64,000 nt of DNA, taken from positions 124,001 to 188,000 of the forward strand of contig NZ_JBHUHX010000016.1 in NCBI RefSeq assembly GCF_042682685.1, written 5' to 3'. Below are positions 33,734-42,825 of this stretch, in pieces (the stretch's first letter is position 1; each line of letters starts with the position of its first letter). The stretch is from Imhoffiella fuscus. GTDB lineage: Bacteria; Pseudomonadota; Gammaproteobacteria; Chromatiales; Chromatiaceae. The position numbers and the translations under genes are program-made. Below the pieces are notes generated by a model. It saw nothing but the letters and a program-made list of their open reading frames with translations. It searched no databases and was not told where the DNA came from.

Positions 33734-36154
33734 GTGACGCCCTCGACATCGAACGACGCCTCCACCGCCAGCCATCCTTCCAGTTCGACGGTCCTGCCGG
33801 TCGAGCGTCTCAAGTCTCGGCTGCTCGCCAGGTACGCCACCCGCATCGGCGCCCGTCAGACCCAGCCGGCCACGCAGGCGCTCTGGCGCGAGCTGCCGAC
33901 GGATCTGACGCCCGCGCTCGGCGCTGCCTTGCGGGCGCGCGGACTGGAGCGGCTCTACAGCCATCAGCGCGCGGCCTGGGATCTGGCGCGCGCCGGCCGC
34001 CATCTGGTGGTGGCGACCCCGACCGCGTCGGGCAAGACGCTCTGCTACAACCTGCCGGTGTTGGAGTCCGTTCTCAGTGCGGGCAAGAAGGCGCTCTATC
34101 TGTTCCCGACCAAGGCCCTGGCGCAGGATCAGGTGGCCGAGCTGATGGAGCTCGGCCGGGCGCTGACCGAGGCAGGCGGGGCGGGCATCAAGGCATTCAC
34201 CTTCGACGGCGACACGCCGGGCGACGCGCGCAAGGCGGTGCGCACCCGGGGCGACATCGTGGTCAGCAATCCGGACATGCTGCACCAGGCGATCCTGCCG
34301 CATCACACCAAGTGGGCGCAGTTCTTCGAGGGGCTGCAGTATGTGGTGGTCGACGAACTGCACAGCTATCGCGGCGTCTTCGGATCGCACGTCGCCAACG
34401 TCTTCCGGCGCCTGCGGCGCATTTGCCGCTTCTATGGGGTCGAACCGACCTTCATCTTCGCCTCCGCCACCATCGCCAACCCGGCCGAGCTGGCCGAGCG
34501 TCTGTGCGGCGCGCCGGTGGAGGCGATCCTGGAGAGCGGCGCGCCCCAGGGCGAGCGGCATCTGCTGCTGTGGAATCCGCCGGTCGTCAATCCGGATCTG
34601 GGCATCCGCGCCTCGGCGCGCTCCCAGTCGACCCGCATCGCCCGCATGGCCGCCAAGCTCGGGCTCAAGGCGATCGTCTTCGCCCGCTCGCGGCTCATGG
34701 TCGAGGTCATCACCAAGTATCTGAAGGACGTCTTCGATCAGGATCCGCGCAATCCGCCGCGTGTGCTGGCCTATCGCGGCGGTTATCTGCCGAGCGAGCG
34801 CCGTCGGGGCGAGCAGGCGATGCGCGCCGGGTCGGTGGATCTGGTGGTGGCGACCTCGGCGCTGGAATTGGGCGTCGACATCGGCGCGCTGGACGTGGCC
34901 ATCCTCAACGGCTATCCGGGAACGGTGGCCGCGACGCGCCAGCGGCTCGGGCGCGCCGGGCGGCGCTTGCAGCCCTCGCTCGGGGTGCTGGTGGCGAGCA
35001 GCGATCCGCTCGATCAGTATCTGGTGCGCCATCCCGAATTCCTGTTCGGTGCCTCGCCCGAGCATGCCCGCATCCATCCGGATCAGCTGCTGATCCTGCT
35101 CGACCATGTGCGCTGCGCGGCCTTCGAGCTGCCCTTCGGCGACGGCGAGACCTTCGGTGCCGAGGATCTGGGCGAGATGCTGTCCTATCTGCGCGACGAG
35201 GGCCTGCTCCAGCGTCAGGGCGAACGCTGGTACTGGGTCGCCGACAGCTATCCGGCCAATGCCGTGTCGTTGCGCTCGGTGGCCGAGGGCAATTTCGTCG
35301 TCATCGATACGACCGACGGCGCCCAGACCATCATCGCCGAGGTGGATTACGGCAGCGCGCCCGGCACGCTCTACGAAGGGGCCATCTACATGGTCCAGTC
35401 GCAACCCTATCAGGTCGAAACACTCGACTGGGTCGGGCGCAAGGCCTTCGTGACCCGCACCCGGGCGGACTATTACACCGACGCCATCGACTATACCCGG
35501 CTCAAGATCCTCGACCGTTTCGAGGGGCGATCGCAGGGACGGAGTGCCGTCGCCAACGGCGAGGTGCATCTGGTGCGCCGCTATCCGGGCTACAAGAAGA
35601 TCCGCTATTACAGTCACGACAACGTCGGCTATGGCAACATCGCGCTCCCGGATCAGGAGATGCACACCACTTCGGTCTGGTGGCAGGCGGAACCGGCGGC
35701 GCTGGAAGCGGTCTTGCCCGATCGTCAGAAGGCGATCGAGGGCTTTCTCGGCGCGGCCTATGCGCTGCATCATGTCGCGGCCCTGCGAGTGATGGCCGAG
35801 CTGCACGATCTGGGGCGGGCGGTCGGCGACGGTCAGGGCACCTGGTTCGCGGTGGTGGGAAACGATGGTCGCGGTCAGATGCGCGGCCCGGACAACGAAC
35901 CTTTGGAGGTCGACGGGGCGGGACGTTTCGAGCCCACGCTCTTCCTGTACGACAATTATCCGGGCGGCGTCGGGCTCTCCGCGCCGCTCTACGACGATGC
36001 CTGGCAGCTGCTGGGCGATGCCCGCGATCTGGTCGCGGGCTGTGCCTGTCAGGGCGGCTGTCCGGCCTGTGTCGGACCCATTCTGGCGGGCGACGAGGAT
36101 CTTGTATCGACGCCACGCCAGACGGCGCTGGTGGTTCTGGAGCTATTGAAATGA
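33734..36154 (+). CDS. MrfA/YprA-like superfamily 2 helicase (DUF1998)
   Basis: About 806 aa from the GTG at 33734; the frame is open from 33644 and the start is uncertain. Helicase motifs in order: a Q-motif-like SHQRAAWDLA, Walker A in TPTASGKTLCYN, the DExH-like VVDELHSYRG, SAT-type FASATIANP, and motif VI QRLGRAGRR. A C-terminal DUF1998 region ends in a four-Cys zinc motif (CACQGGCPAC). This is the architecture of B. subtilis YprA/MrfA and fungal Hrq1, 3'-5' helicases for DNA adducts. An MrfB-like nuclease lies two genes downstream, which strengthens the assignment. Confidence 0.85.
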   Translation: MTPSTSNDASTASHPSSSTVLPVERLKSRLLARYATRIGARQTQPATQALWRELPTDLTPALGAALRARGLERLYSHQRAAWDLARAGRHLVVATPTASGKTLCYNLPVLESVLSAGKKALYLFPTKALAQDQVAELMELGRALTEAGGAGIKAFTFDGDTPGDARKAVRTRGDIVVSNPDMLHQAILPHHTKWAQFFEGLQYVVVDELHSYRGVFGSHVANVFRRLRRICRFYGVEPTFIFASATIANPAELAERLCGAPVEAILESGAPQGERHLLLWNPPVVNPDLGIRASARSQSTRIARMAAKLGLKAIVFARSRLMVEVITKYLKDVFDQDPRNPPRVLAYRGGYLPSERRRGEQAMRAGSVDLVVATSALELGVDIGALDVAILNGYPGTVAATRQRLGRAGRRLQPSLGVLVASSDPLDQYLVRHPEFLFGASPEHARIHPDQLLILLDHVRCAAFELPFGDGETFGAEDLGEMLSYLRDEGLLQRQGERWYWVADSYPANAVSLRSVAEGNFVVIDTTDGAQTIIAEVDYGSAPGTLYEGAIYMVQSQPYQVETLDWVGRKAFVTRTRADYYTDAIDYTRLKILDRFEGRSQGRSAVANGEVHLVRRYPGYKKIRYYSHDNVGYGNIALPDQEMHTTSVWWQAEPAALEAVLPDRQKAIEGFLGAAYALHHVAALRVMAELHDLGRAVGDGQGTWFAVVGNDGRGQMRGPDNEPLEVDGAGRFEPTLFLYDNYPGGVGLSAPLYDDAWQLLGDARDLVAGCACQGGCPACVGPILAGDEDLVSTPRQTALVVLELLK

Positions 36155-36588
36155 AGTCATCTGTCATCGCCCTCCTGGCGATCGGTCTCATCGGGTCTGG
36201 CATTTCGGGAGGATTGCTCGCTACCCAGTACGGCCCCGTGCTCAAGGGGGACGAGGGTATCTGGTGGACACCCGATTCGAGTCCGCTGTCGCTCGACGAG
36301 ACGGTGAGCGACTTTCGTCTCTATATCGACAATACATCCCTGCAGGCGCACATGCAGAATGGTTCGCTCACCGGGCTGGGCCGCGAGGGACTGGCCTTTC
36401 ATGTCGAGCCCAAAGACGTCGCGGTTCTGATCAACAACTGGCCGTCGGTTCGGGCGGCCTTCCTGCAATCCGCGCTCTATTCGGCCTTCGCGCTCGGCGC
36501 CTCGTTGAGCTGTCTGCTGATCGGCATCGTCGCCGCCTTCCAGGGCGTCGGCCAGGGGCGGAGTCAAGGTCGCAGGCTGAGCAGCTGA
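36151..36588 (+). CDS. Small two-helix membrane protein between mrfA- and mrfB-like genes
   Basis: 145 aa. An N-terminal signal-anchor helix (VIALLAIGLIGSGISGGLLA, residues 5-24), a periplasmic middle of about 80 residues, and a C-terminal helix (SAFALGASLSCLLIGIVAAFQGV) ending in a short basic tail. No known family recognised. It starts inside the helicase stop (ATGA at 36151-36154) and ends eight bases before the nuclease, so it is encoded in the middle of a coupled repair cluster. Its membrane location is odd for a DNA-repair operon. Confidence 0.75.
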   Translation: MKSSVIALLAIGLIGSGISGGLLATQYGPVLKGDEGIWWTPDSSPLSLDETVSDFRLYIDNTSLQAHMQNGSLTGLGREGLAFHVEPKDVAVLINNWPSVRAAFLQSALYSAFALGASLSCLLIGIVAAFQGVGQGRSQGRRLSS

Positions 36589-36596
36589 GCGCGTCC

Positions 36597-37943
36597 ATGG
36601 CCGACCGATCGCTTGCCGGGCGTCTGGGACGTCTGCGGGGGCAGACCAAGGGCGCGAGCGTGGGCGTCGATGACAGTCCCACGGCTTCGGGGAATGTCGA
36701 TCCGGCCCCGCTGGTCCGGGCGGGGACGGTCGCCCAGGTCTCTTTCGCCGACCGGGTTCAACGGCTCATGGGCGCTCCGTCCGTGCGGCTGCCGCGCGAG
36801 CCGGACGAGTCGGCGCTGGCCGAATCGATCGGTGCGGAGCGGATCGCTCCGGGGGTGCTGAGACTGGACCGGCTTCTGGATGGCCGGACCCGGCACGGCT
36901 CCGCGCCGCTGTCGTGCTTTGTCCTCGACCCGGATCCCGGTCTTCAGCGACCGTTGGTCGAGATGTGCAGTCGTCCTGAGTGCGTGGATGGCGAGGGCCT
37001 GCGGTGGCCGGCGGTTTTTCTCGATACCGAGACCAGCGGTCTCGCTGGCGGGACCGGAACCTGGGCCTTTATGACCGGGGTGCTGCGCCAGGATGGCGCC
37101 GGCTGGCGGCTGCGTCAGTATCTGCTCGCCCGGCTCGATGCCGAGCCGGTCTATCTGGAGGCGGTGCGCGATGAGCTGGCCGATGCCGGGACGCTGGTGA
37201 CCTACAACGGTCGGTCCTTCGATGGACCCTTGCTGAGCACCCGTTTCAGACTCGCCGGTTTTCCGGATCCGTTGCGCGATCTGCACCATCTGGATCTGCT
37301 GGGTCCGGTGCGACGGGCGTTCGGTCGGGTCTGGCCGAACTGCCGGCTGGCGACGGCCGAGACACGTCTGCTGCGTTTCGTTCGTGAGGGCGATCTGCCG
37401 GGCTCCGAGGCCCCGGCCGCCTGGCTCGGATGGCTGAGGCAGGGTGAGATCGCGCCCTTGTCCAGGGTGCTGCGTCACAACCGCTGGGATCTGCTGTCGC
37501 TGGCCGGTCTCATGCCGGTCCTGGCGCGCAGCTTTGAGGATCCGGCGGCCCTTGGGGCCGATACGCATGCGGTGGCGCGCTTTCATCGATCGAAGGGGCG
37601 CGAGAGCATGGCGCTGCGTCTGCTCGAATTCGAGCGCGGTCGTCTAGGTCCAGAGGCGCTGCTGGATCTGGCGCGGCTCTATCGGCGCCAGGGCGACTGG
37701 GAATCGGCCCTCCGGCTCTGGGAGTCGCTGACCGCTTCCGGGGACCCGCAGGCGCGTCTCGCGCTGGCCAAGTACCATGAGCATCGGACGCGGGATGTGG
37801 CGCTGGCCTTGGAGCTGGCGAACGGACTTCCGCCAGGGGCGGATCGCGAGCGTCGCTGCGACCGTTTACGGGGCAAATTGACTGAAGTGGGTGAGGATGC
37901 GGATCGTGATATCGAAGGGGATCGGCGGCTGTCAGCGGATTGA
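36597..37943 (+). CDS. MrfB/YprB-like DnaQ-fold exonuclease
   Basis: 448 aa. The ribonuclease H-like/DnaQ fold is shown by FLDTETSGLAGGTG (Asp143, Glu145), TYNGRSFDGPLL, LHHLDLLGPVRR and HNRWDLLSLAGL, together supplying the acidic metal ligands. A C-terminal TPR-like helical part (ALLDLARLYRRQGDWESALRLWE) follows, as in B. subtilis YprB/MrfB. MrfA and MrfB together repair mitomycin-C lesions independently of UvrABC in Bacillus. It starts eight bases after the small membrane protein; the ATG at 36597 is chosen over the upstream open frame. Its 3' end overlaps the next gene. Confidence 0.85.
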   Translation: MADRSLAGRLGRLRGQTKGASVGVDDSPTASGNVDPAPLVRAGTVAQVSFADRVQRLMGAPSVRLPREPDESALAESIGAERIAPGVLRLDRLLDGRTRHGSAPLSCFVLDPDPGLQRPLVEMCSRPECVDGEGLRWPAVFLDTETSGLAGGTGTWAFMTGVLRQDGAGWRLRQYLLARLDAEPVYLEAVRDELADAGTLVTYNGRSFDGPLLSTRFRLAGFPDPLRDLHHLDLLGPVRRAFGRVWPNCRLATAETRLLRFVREGDLPGSEAPAAWLGWLRQGEIAPLSRVLRHNRWDLLSLAGLMPVLARSFEDPAALGADTHAVARFHRSKGRESMALRLLEFERGRLGPEALLDLARLYRRQGDWESALRLWESLTASGDPQARLALAKYHEHRTRDVALALELANGLPPGADRERRCDRLRGKLTEVGEDADRDIEGDRRLSAD

Positions 37944-39129
37944 GTGGGCGAGCCTGGTTGGATGCCTTGCCATTGCGCTGGCAGGATGCTCCGGCACTCC
38001 GGTGGCGCCGGAGCGCCAGGGCGGAGCTGCGCCGGTCGTGCGCGCGCCCGTGGTCGAGTCCAAACCGCGTCCGCCGTCCAGGCCGCAGGCGCCGCCTCGC
38101 ACGCCCGAAGAGCACTATGCGCGGGTCCTGGAGCTGGCCGAACGTCTCCTGCCGCCCGATCTGCGCGATCGTTCCGGTTGGGCGGGCGACATCGCGACCA
38201 GCATGACGGCCCTTTCGATTCCGGCTCTGCCGCGCAAGGTCTGCGCCGTCGCCGCCGTCATCGAGCAGGAGTCGGGTTGGCGCGCCGATCCGGTGGTGCC
38301 GGATCTGGGTGGGATCGCCCGCCGTGAGATGGAGCGCAAGCTGGGCCGTTATCTGATTCCGGGGGCCGTGCTGGATCTGGCGCTGCGCAAGACCTCGTCC
38401 AATGGCCAGACCTATGCCGAACGGATCGCCCATCTGCGCACCGAGCGCGAGCTGTCCGAGCTCTACGATGAGATGATCTCGGAGGTTCCGCAGGGGCCGC
38501 GTCTCTTCGGCGACATGAATCCGGTGCATACCGGCGGTCCCATGCAGGTCAGCGTCGCCTTCGCCGAGCAGACGATGCGCGAGCGTCGCTACCCCTGGCG
38601 CAACGCCGGGAGCGCGCGCGAGGAGGTCTTCAGCCGTCGTGGCGGGGTCTATTTCGGCACCGCGATGCTGCTCGACTATCCGGTCAGCTACAACCGCATG
38701 CTCTATCGCTTCGCCGACTTCAACGCCGGGCGCTATGCGAGTCGCAACGCTGCTTTTCAGCGTTTGGTTGCGGCTTTGACCCGAATCGATCTGGCGCCGG
38801 ACGGCGATCTGCTGCGCTACGCCGACGGCAAACCGGCCGGCACGAGCCAAACCGAACGCGCCGTGCGGGCGGTCGAGGGTTTGGGCATGGACGAGAGGGC
38901 GATCCGTCGCGATCTGCTGCAGGAGAAGTCATTCGCCTTCGAGCGCACCAAACTCTATCGGCGCGTTCGAGAGCTGGCCGAGCGGCGCGGTCTGCCGACG
39001 CCCGAGGCGTCGGTCCCGGACATCGCGCTCGAAAGCCCAAAGATCACGCGCAAGCTCACGACCCGTTGGTTCGCCGAGCGGGTGGAAGGACGCTATCGGC
39101 GTTGTCTGGCACGCAATCACGAGGACTGA
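37891..39129 (+). CDS. DUF1615 lipoprotein
   Basis: 412 aa from the GTG at 37891 (ATG at 37897 also possible), overlapping the previous gene by about 53 bases. It has a lipoprotein signal ending in the lipobox LAGC (about residues 31-34), a Pro-rich linker, and a large periplasmic domain with VCAVAAVIEQESGWRADPVV, MNPVHTGGPMQVSVAFAE and YNRMLYRFADFNAGRYASRNAAFQ. These match DUF1615, a gammaproteobacterial family whose Glu-containing EQESGW and GPMQV motifs recall lytic-transglycosylase (lysozyme-like) folds. The enzymatic role is not established. Confidence 0.8.
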   Translation: MRMRIVISKGIGGCQRIEWASLVGCLAIALAGCSGTPVAPERQGGAAPVVRAPVVESKPRPPSRPQAPPRTPEEHYARVLELAERLLPPDLRDRSGWAGDIATSMTALSIPALPRKVCAVAAVIEQESGWRADPVVPDLGGIARREMERKLGRYLIPGAVLDLALRKTSSNGQTYAERIAHLRTERELSELYDEMISEVPQGPRLFGDMNPVHTGGPMQVSVAFAEQTMRERRYPWRNAGSAREEVFSRRGGVYFGTAMLLDYPVSYNRMLYRFADFNAGRYASRNAAFQRLVAALTRIDLAPDGDLLRYADGKPAGTSQTERAVRAVEGLGMDERAIRRDLLQEKSFAFERTKLYRRVRELAERRGLPTPEASVPDIALESPKITRKLTTRWFAERVEGRYRRCLARNHED

Positions 39130-39133
39130 GGAC

Positions 39134-40900
39134 TCAGGAAGAGTGGCTGGCGGCTGGAGTCTGGAGGCTGGTCGCCCTCTCCGCTGCCGTGACCAGCAGC
39201 TCTGCGGCCATCGCCTTGGGTACGACCGAGACGTCCCCGCGCGCCAGCTCGCGTCCCTGGTCGAGCACCAGGACCTGATCGACCCAGTCAAGCCCGGCTG
39301 GACGATGCGTGATGAGGAGCACGGTGCGCCCGGTCATGAGGCGGTCGAGTGCCTGCATCAGGTCGCGCTCGGTCGCCGCGTCCAGTCCCTCGGTCGGCTC
39401 GTCGAGCAGCAGGATGGGCGCGTCCTTCAGCAGCGCGCGGGCGACGGCGATGCGCCGGCCCTGTCCGCCGGACAGCCGGACCCCGGTCTCTCCCACCCAG
39501 GTGTCGTAGCCCTCGGGCAGTTCGGCGATGAAGTCGTGGATCTGGGCGACGCGGCAGGCCTGCTCGATGGCGGCCTGCGGTGCCTGCGGGTTGGCGATCA
39601 GCAGGTTCTCGCGGATGGTTGAGTCGAACAGATAGGTGTGTTGGCTGACCACGGCGATATGACGGCGCAGGTCGTCGCCGCTGAAGTCGGCGATGTCGTA
39701 ACCGCCGATGCGGATGGTTCCGGTGTCCGGCGCCCAGAAACGCAGCAGCAGGTTGAAGAGCGTGCTTTTGCCCGACCCGGTCGCCCCGACGATGGCTGCA
39801 CGGCTGCCCTGGGGGATCTGCAGCTCGATGTCCGCGACCGCCGGACGTCCGGCGTCGGGATAGCTGAAGCCGATCCCCTCGAAGGCGATATCGAAGCGTT
39901 CGGGGCGGGGCGATGGGCCGGCCGGGTCTGCGACCGCCGGCTGGGTGTCGACGATGTCGAAGAGTCTCCGGGCTGCGGCGAGCGTGCGTCCGAGGAGTTG
40001 GAATGCCTGGGGCAGGGGGGCGACGGCCTCGAAGCTGGCGAGGGTGAAGAGCGCCAGCATGGCCAGCTCGGGACCGCCGAGCTGGCCGGAGCTCGCCATG
40101 GGGATGGCGAGCCAGAGCAGCGCCCAGAGGCTCAGGCTGGCGCAGATGCCGACCGCCGCCTGGGTCAGTCCGTGGTCGCTGGCGAGCCGGGCCTGGTCGG
40201 CGATCAGTCGGTGGCTGAGTCCGTCGATGCGCTGCGCCTGGCGTTCGGTCGCCCCGTAGACAGTGAGTTCGGCCATCCCCTGGACACCGTCGATCACGGC
40301 GGTTCTCAGTGTGCTCTCGTCGTCGGCGATGCGCTGTCCCGGCCCCTGGCCGCGCGATCGCGACCAGATGGGCAGCGCGACCCCGGCGAGCAGGAAGAAG
40401 AGAAGTCCGGACGCCGCCAGGATTGGGGCGTGCAGATAGAGAAAGACCGTGAATAGTGTGACGCTGATGACGGCGACGACTGCGGGAACCAGTACGCGAA
40501 CATAGAGGTTGTCCAGTGCGTCGATGTCGGAGCGGATGCGGCTGAGCAGATCGCCGCTGTGATATTGCTGGAGCCGGGCTGGGGCGAGCGGTTCCAGGTG
40601 CTGGTAGAACCAGACGCGCAGGCTGGCGATGAGCCGGAAGGTGGCCTCGTGGTTGATGAGACGCTCGCCGTAGCGTCCGGCAGTGCGGATCATGGCACTG
40701 CCGCGGATCATGGCGGCTGGCGTGAAGTAGTTCATGGCCACGCCGGCAATGCCGGCGGCGGCCATGGCGGTGAGGAACCAGCCAGCGGCGGCCATGAGTG
40801 TGACGTTGGCGATGAGTGTCAGGGTGGCGGCGAGCGTGCCGAAGATCATCCAGCTCCGGTAGGGACGGAAGAGTCGCCACAGACGCAGTAGCTCGTTCAT
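39134..40900 (-). CDS. cydC: CydC, thiol-reductant ABC exporter subunit
   Basis: 588 aa half-transporter: an N-terminal six-helix ABC membrane domain (LLRLWRLFRPYRSWMIFG at the start) and a C-terminal ATPase with Walker A (GATGSGKST), signature LSGGQGRR and Walker B ILLLDEPTEGLD. CydC pairs with CydD to export glutathione and cysteine to the periplasm, needed for cytochrome bd and c assembly. The start ATG at 40900 overlaps the cydD stop by four bases; upstream in-frame sequence belongs to cydD. cydAB are not in the window. Confidence 0.92.
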   Translation of the reverse strand: MNELLRLWRLFRPYRSWMIFGTLAATLTLIANVTLMAAAGWFLTAMAAAGIAGVAMNYFTPAAMIRGSAMIRTAGRYGERLINHEATFRLIASLRVWFYQHLEPLAPARLQQYHSGDLLSRIRSDIDALDNLYVRVLVPAVVAVISVTLFTVFLYLHAPILAASGLLFFLLAGVALPIWSRSRGQGPGQRIADDESTLRTAVIDGVQGMAELTVYGATERQAQRIDGLSHRLIADQARLASDHGLTQAAVGICASLSLWALLWLAIPMASSGQLGGPELAMLALFTLASFEAVAPLPQAFQLLGRTLAAARRLFDIVDTQPAVADPAGPSPRPERFDIAFEGIGFSYPDAGRPAVADIELQIPQGSRAAIVGATGSGKSTLFNLLLRFWAPDTGTIRIGGYDIADFSGDDLRRHIAVVSQHTYLFDSTIRENLLIANPQAPQAAIEQACRVAQIHDFIAELPEGYDTWVGETGVRLSGGQGRRIAVARALLKDAPILLLDEPTEGLDAATERDLMQALDRLMTGRTVLLITHRPAGLDWVDQVLVLDQGRELARGDVSVVPKAMAAELLVTAAERATSLQTPAASHSS

Positions 40901-42696
40901 GCCGGGTCGCCCTCCGGGTTCTTGTTGGTGACGCTCGATCCCGATTCGCCGTAGGCGGCGATCATGCGGGCGTAGATGCCGCCGGCTGCGGCCAGCGCGT
41001 CGTGGGTCCCCTGTTCGGCGACACACCCCTGGTCGAGCACCAGGATGCGGTCGGCGCCGCGCACGGTCGCCAGACGGTGGGCGACGACCAGAAGCGTGCG
41101 GTCGCGTGCCAGTTCGTCGATACCCTCCTGGACCAAGCGCTCGCTCTCGGGATCGAGATTGGCGGTCGCCTCGTCGAGGACGACGAGGGGGGCGTCGCGC
41201 AGGAAGGCGCGGGCCAGCGCGATGCGCTGGATCTGGCCGCCGGAGAGTCCGGCGCCGCGCTCGCCGACCAGGCTGTCGTAGCCGTCGGGCATGGACTCGA
41301 TGAAGTCCTGAGCGCGCGCCCGGCGGGCCGCTTCGCGGACCGATTCCAGATCGGCGTCGGGTACGCCGAGTCGAATGTTGTCGGCGATGCTGCCCTGGAA
41401 CAGACGCGGCTGCTGCGGTACCCAGGCCAGGTTGCGGCGCCAGTCGTCCAGGTCGATGCGGGAGAGGTCCTGCTCGCCGACCAGGATTCGGCCCGCGCCT
41501 GGGGTCAGGAAGCCGAGCAAGAGGTTGATGACCGTGGTCTTGCCCGCGCCGCTGGTGCCGACCAGTGCGATACGCTCGCCTGGAGGGATGTCGAAGCTCA
41601 TGCCCTTGAGTGCGTCTCGACCTTCCTCGTAGCTGAAATGGACCGCTTCGAAGCGCACCCCGAGCGGGCGTGTCGCGGCGAGCGGTTCGGCGCCGGGTTC
41701 GAGCTGGGCCGGTTGGGTTTCGAGTACGCCGATGAGTTGCTCGGCGGCGGCAGCCGCTGCCATGCGGGCGTGGTACTGGGTGCCCAGGTTGCGCAGTGGC
41801 GCGTAGAACTCAGGCGCCAGCATGAGCACGAAGAGCCCCTGGAGATAGCTGATGTCGGGCACCTGGAGCCAATGCGGAACGGGAAGGGCCAGGTCGTAGA
41901 GTCGGAAGCCGATGAAGACGGCGACGATGGCGATGCCGACGGTGGCGAAGAACTCCAGTACCGCCGACGAGAGGAACGCGACCCGCAGCACCTGCATGGT
42001 GCTGACGCGGTAATCATCGGAAACGCGGGCGACGATTTCGACCTCGCGCCGGCTGGCCCCGAACAGCTTGAGCGTCGTGATGCCCTGGATGACGTCGAGG
42101 AAATGCGCGCTCATGCGTGCGAGCTGTTTCCACTGGCGCTGGTTGCGCGCCTCGGCGCCCGATCCGATCAGGATCATGAAGAGCGGGATCATGGGGGCGG
42201 TGACCAGCAGCACCAGGCTCGACAGCCAGTCGACCGGGATCACCACCGCGAGGATGGCGAGCGGCAGGATCATTGTGAGCGTCATGGCCGGCAGGAAGCG
42301 GGCGTAATAGCCCTCCAGATCGTCGATGCCCTTGGTCAGGGTCTCGACCAGCGCGCCGCTGCGATGCTCGGCAAGATAGCCTGGGCCGAGGCGCTGTAGA
42401 TGACGGTAGACCTGATTGCGCAGCGTGGTGCGCACCCCGGCGGCGGCCTCGAAGGCCGAGCGCTCGGCGTGCCAGAGGATCAGGGCGCGAATGGCGAAGA
42501 GGGCAAGCAGTCCCCACAGCCAGGGGGCGACGGTGTCCAGACCGGCGCCCTCGAAGATGACGTCGTCGAGAACGACCGCCAGGCACCACGCCTGAACGAT
42601 CGCGAGCAGTCCGTTCGTCGTATTGAGCCAGATGGACAGACCGAGCGATTTGCCGGCCAGCGGTCGTTGGGATTTGAGCCAGGCATTGACAGACAT
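40897..42696 (-). CDS. cydD: CydD, thiol-reductant ABC exporter subunit
   Basis: 599 aa. ABC membrane domain followed by an ATPase with Walker A GTSGAGKTT, signature LSGGQIQRIALARA and Walker B LVVLDEATANLD. It also has the CydD-like ITTLKLFGASRRE and EFYAPLRNLGTQYHA segments in the membrane domain. It is the partner of CydC and lies first in the pair; translation is coupled by an ATGA overlap. The exporter moves cysteine and glutathione out of the cytoplasm. A 129-base gap separates it from the VpsR-like regulator on the same strand. Confidence 0.92.
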   Translation of the reverse strand: MSVNAWLKSQRPLAGKSLGLSIWLNTTNGLLAIVQAWCLAVVLDDVIFEGAGLDTVAPWLWGLLALFAIRALILWHAERSAFEAAAGVRTTLRNQVYRHLQRLGPGYLAEHRSGALVETLTKGIDDLEGYYARFLPAMTLTMILPLAILAVVIPVDWLSSLVLLVTAPMIPLFMILIGSGAEARNQRQWKQLARMSAHFLDVIQGITTLKLFGASRREVEIVARVSDDYRVSTMQVLRVAFLSSAVLEFFATVGIAIVAVFIGFRLYDLALPVPHWLQVPDISYLQGLFVLMLAPEFYAPLRNLGTQYHARMAAAAAAEQLIGVLETQPAQLEPGAEPLAATRPLGVRFEAVHFSYEEGRDALKGMSFDIPPGERIALVGTSGAGKTTVINLLLGFLTPGAGRILVGEQDLSRIDLDDWRRNLAWVPQQPRLFQGSIADNIRLGVPDADLESVREAARRARAQDFIESMPDGYDSLVGERGAGLSGGQIQRIALARAFLRDAPLVVLDEATANLDPESERLVQEGIDELARDRTLLVVAHRLATVRGADRILVLDQGCVAEQGTHDALAAAGGIYARMIAAYGESGSSVTNKNPEGDPA

Positions 42697-42825
42697 GTGA
42701 CGCCGTTCCAGGAAGGACTCTATCGATCTTGGGACGACGAGGATACGGAACCTGGACCCGTGTCGGCAATGTGGATTCTCTATCGCCTGCTTGGATCCAC
42801 AGGCGTGCCGTCTTCCTGCCTCGGG

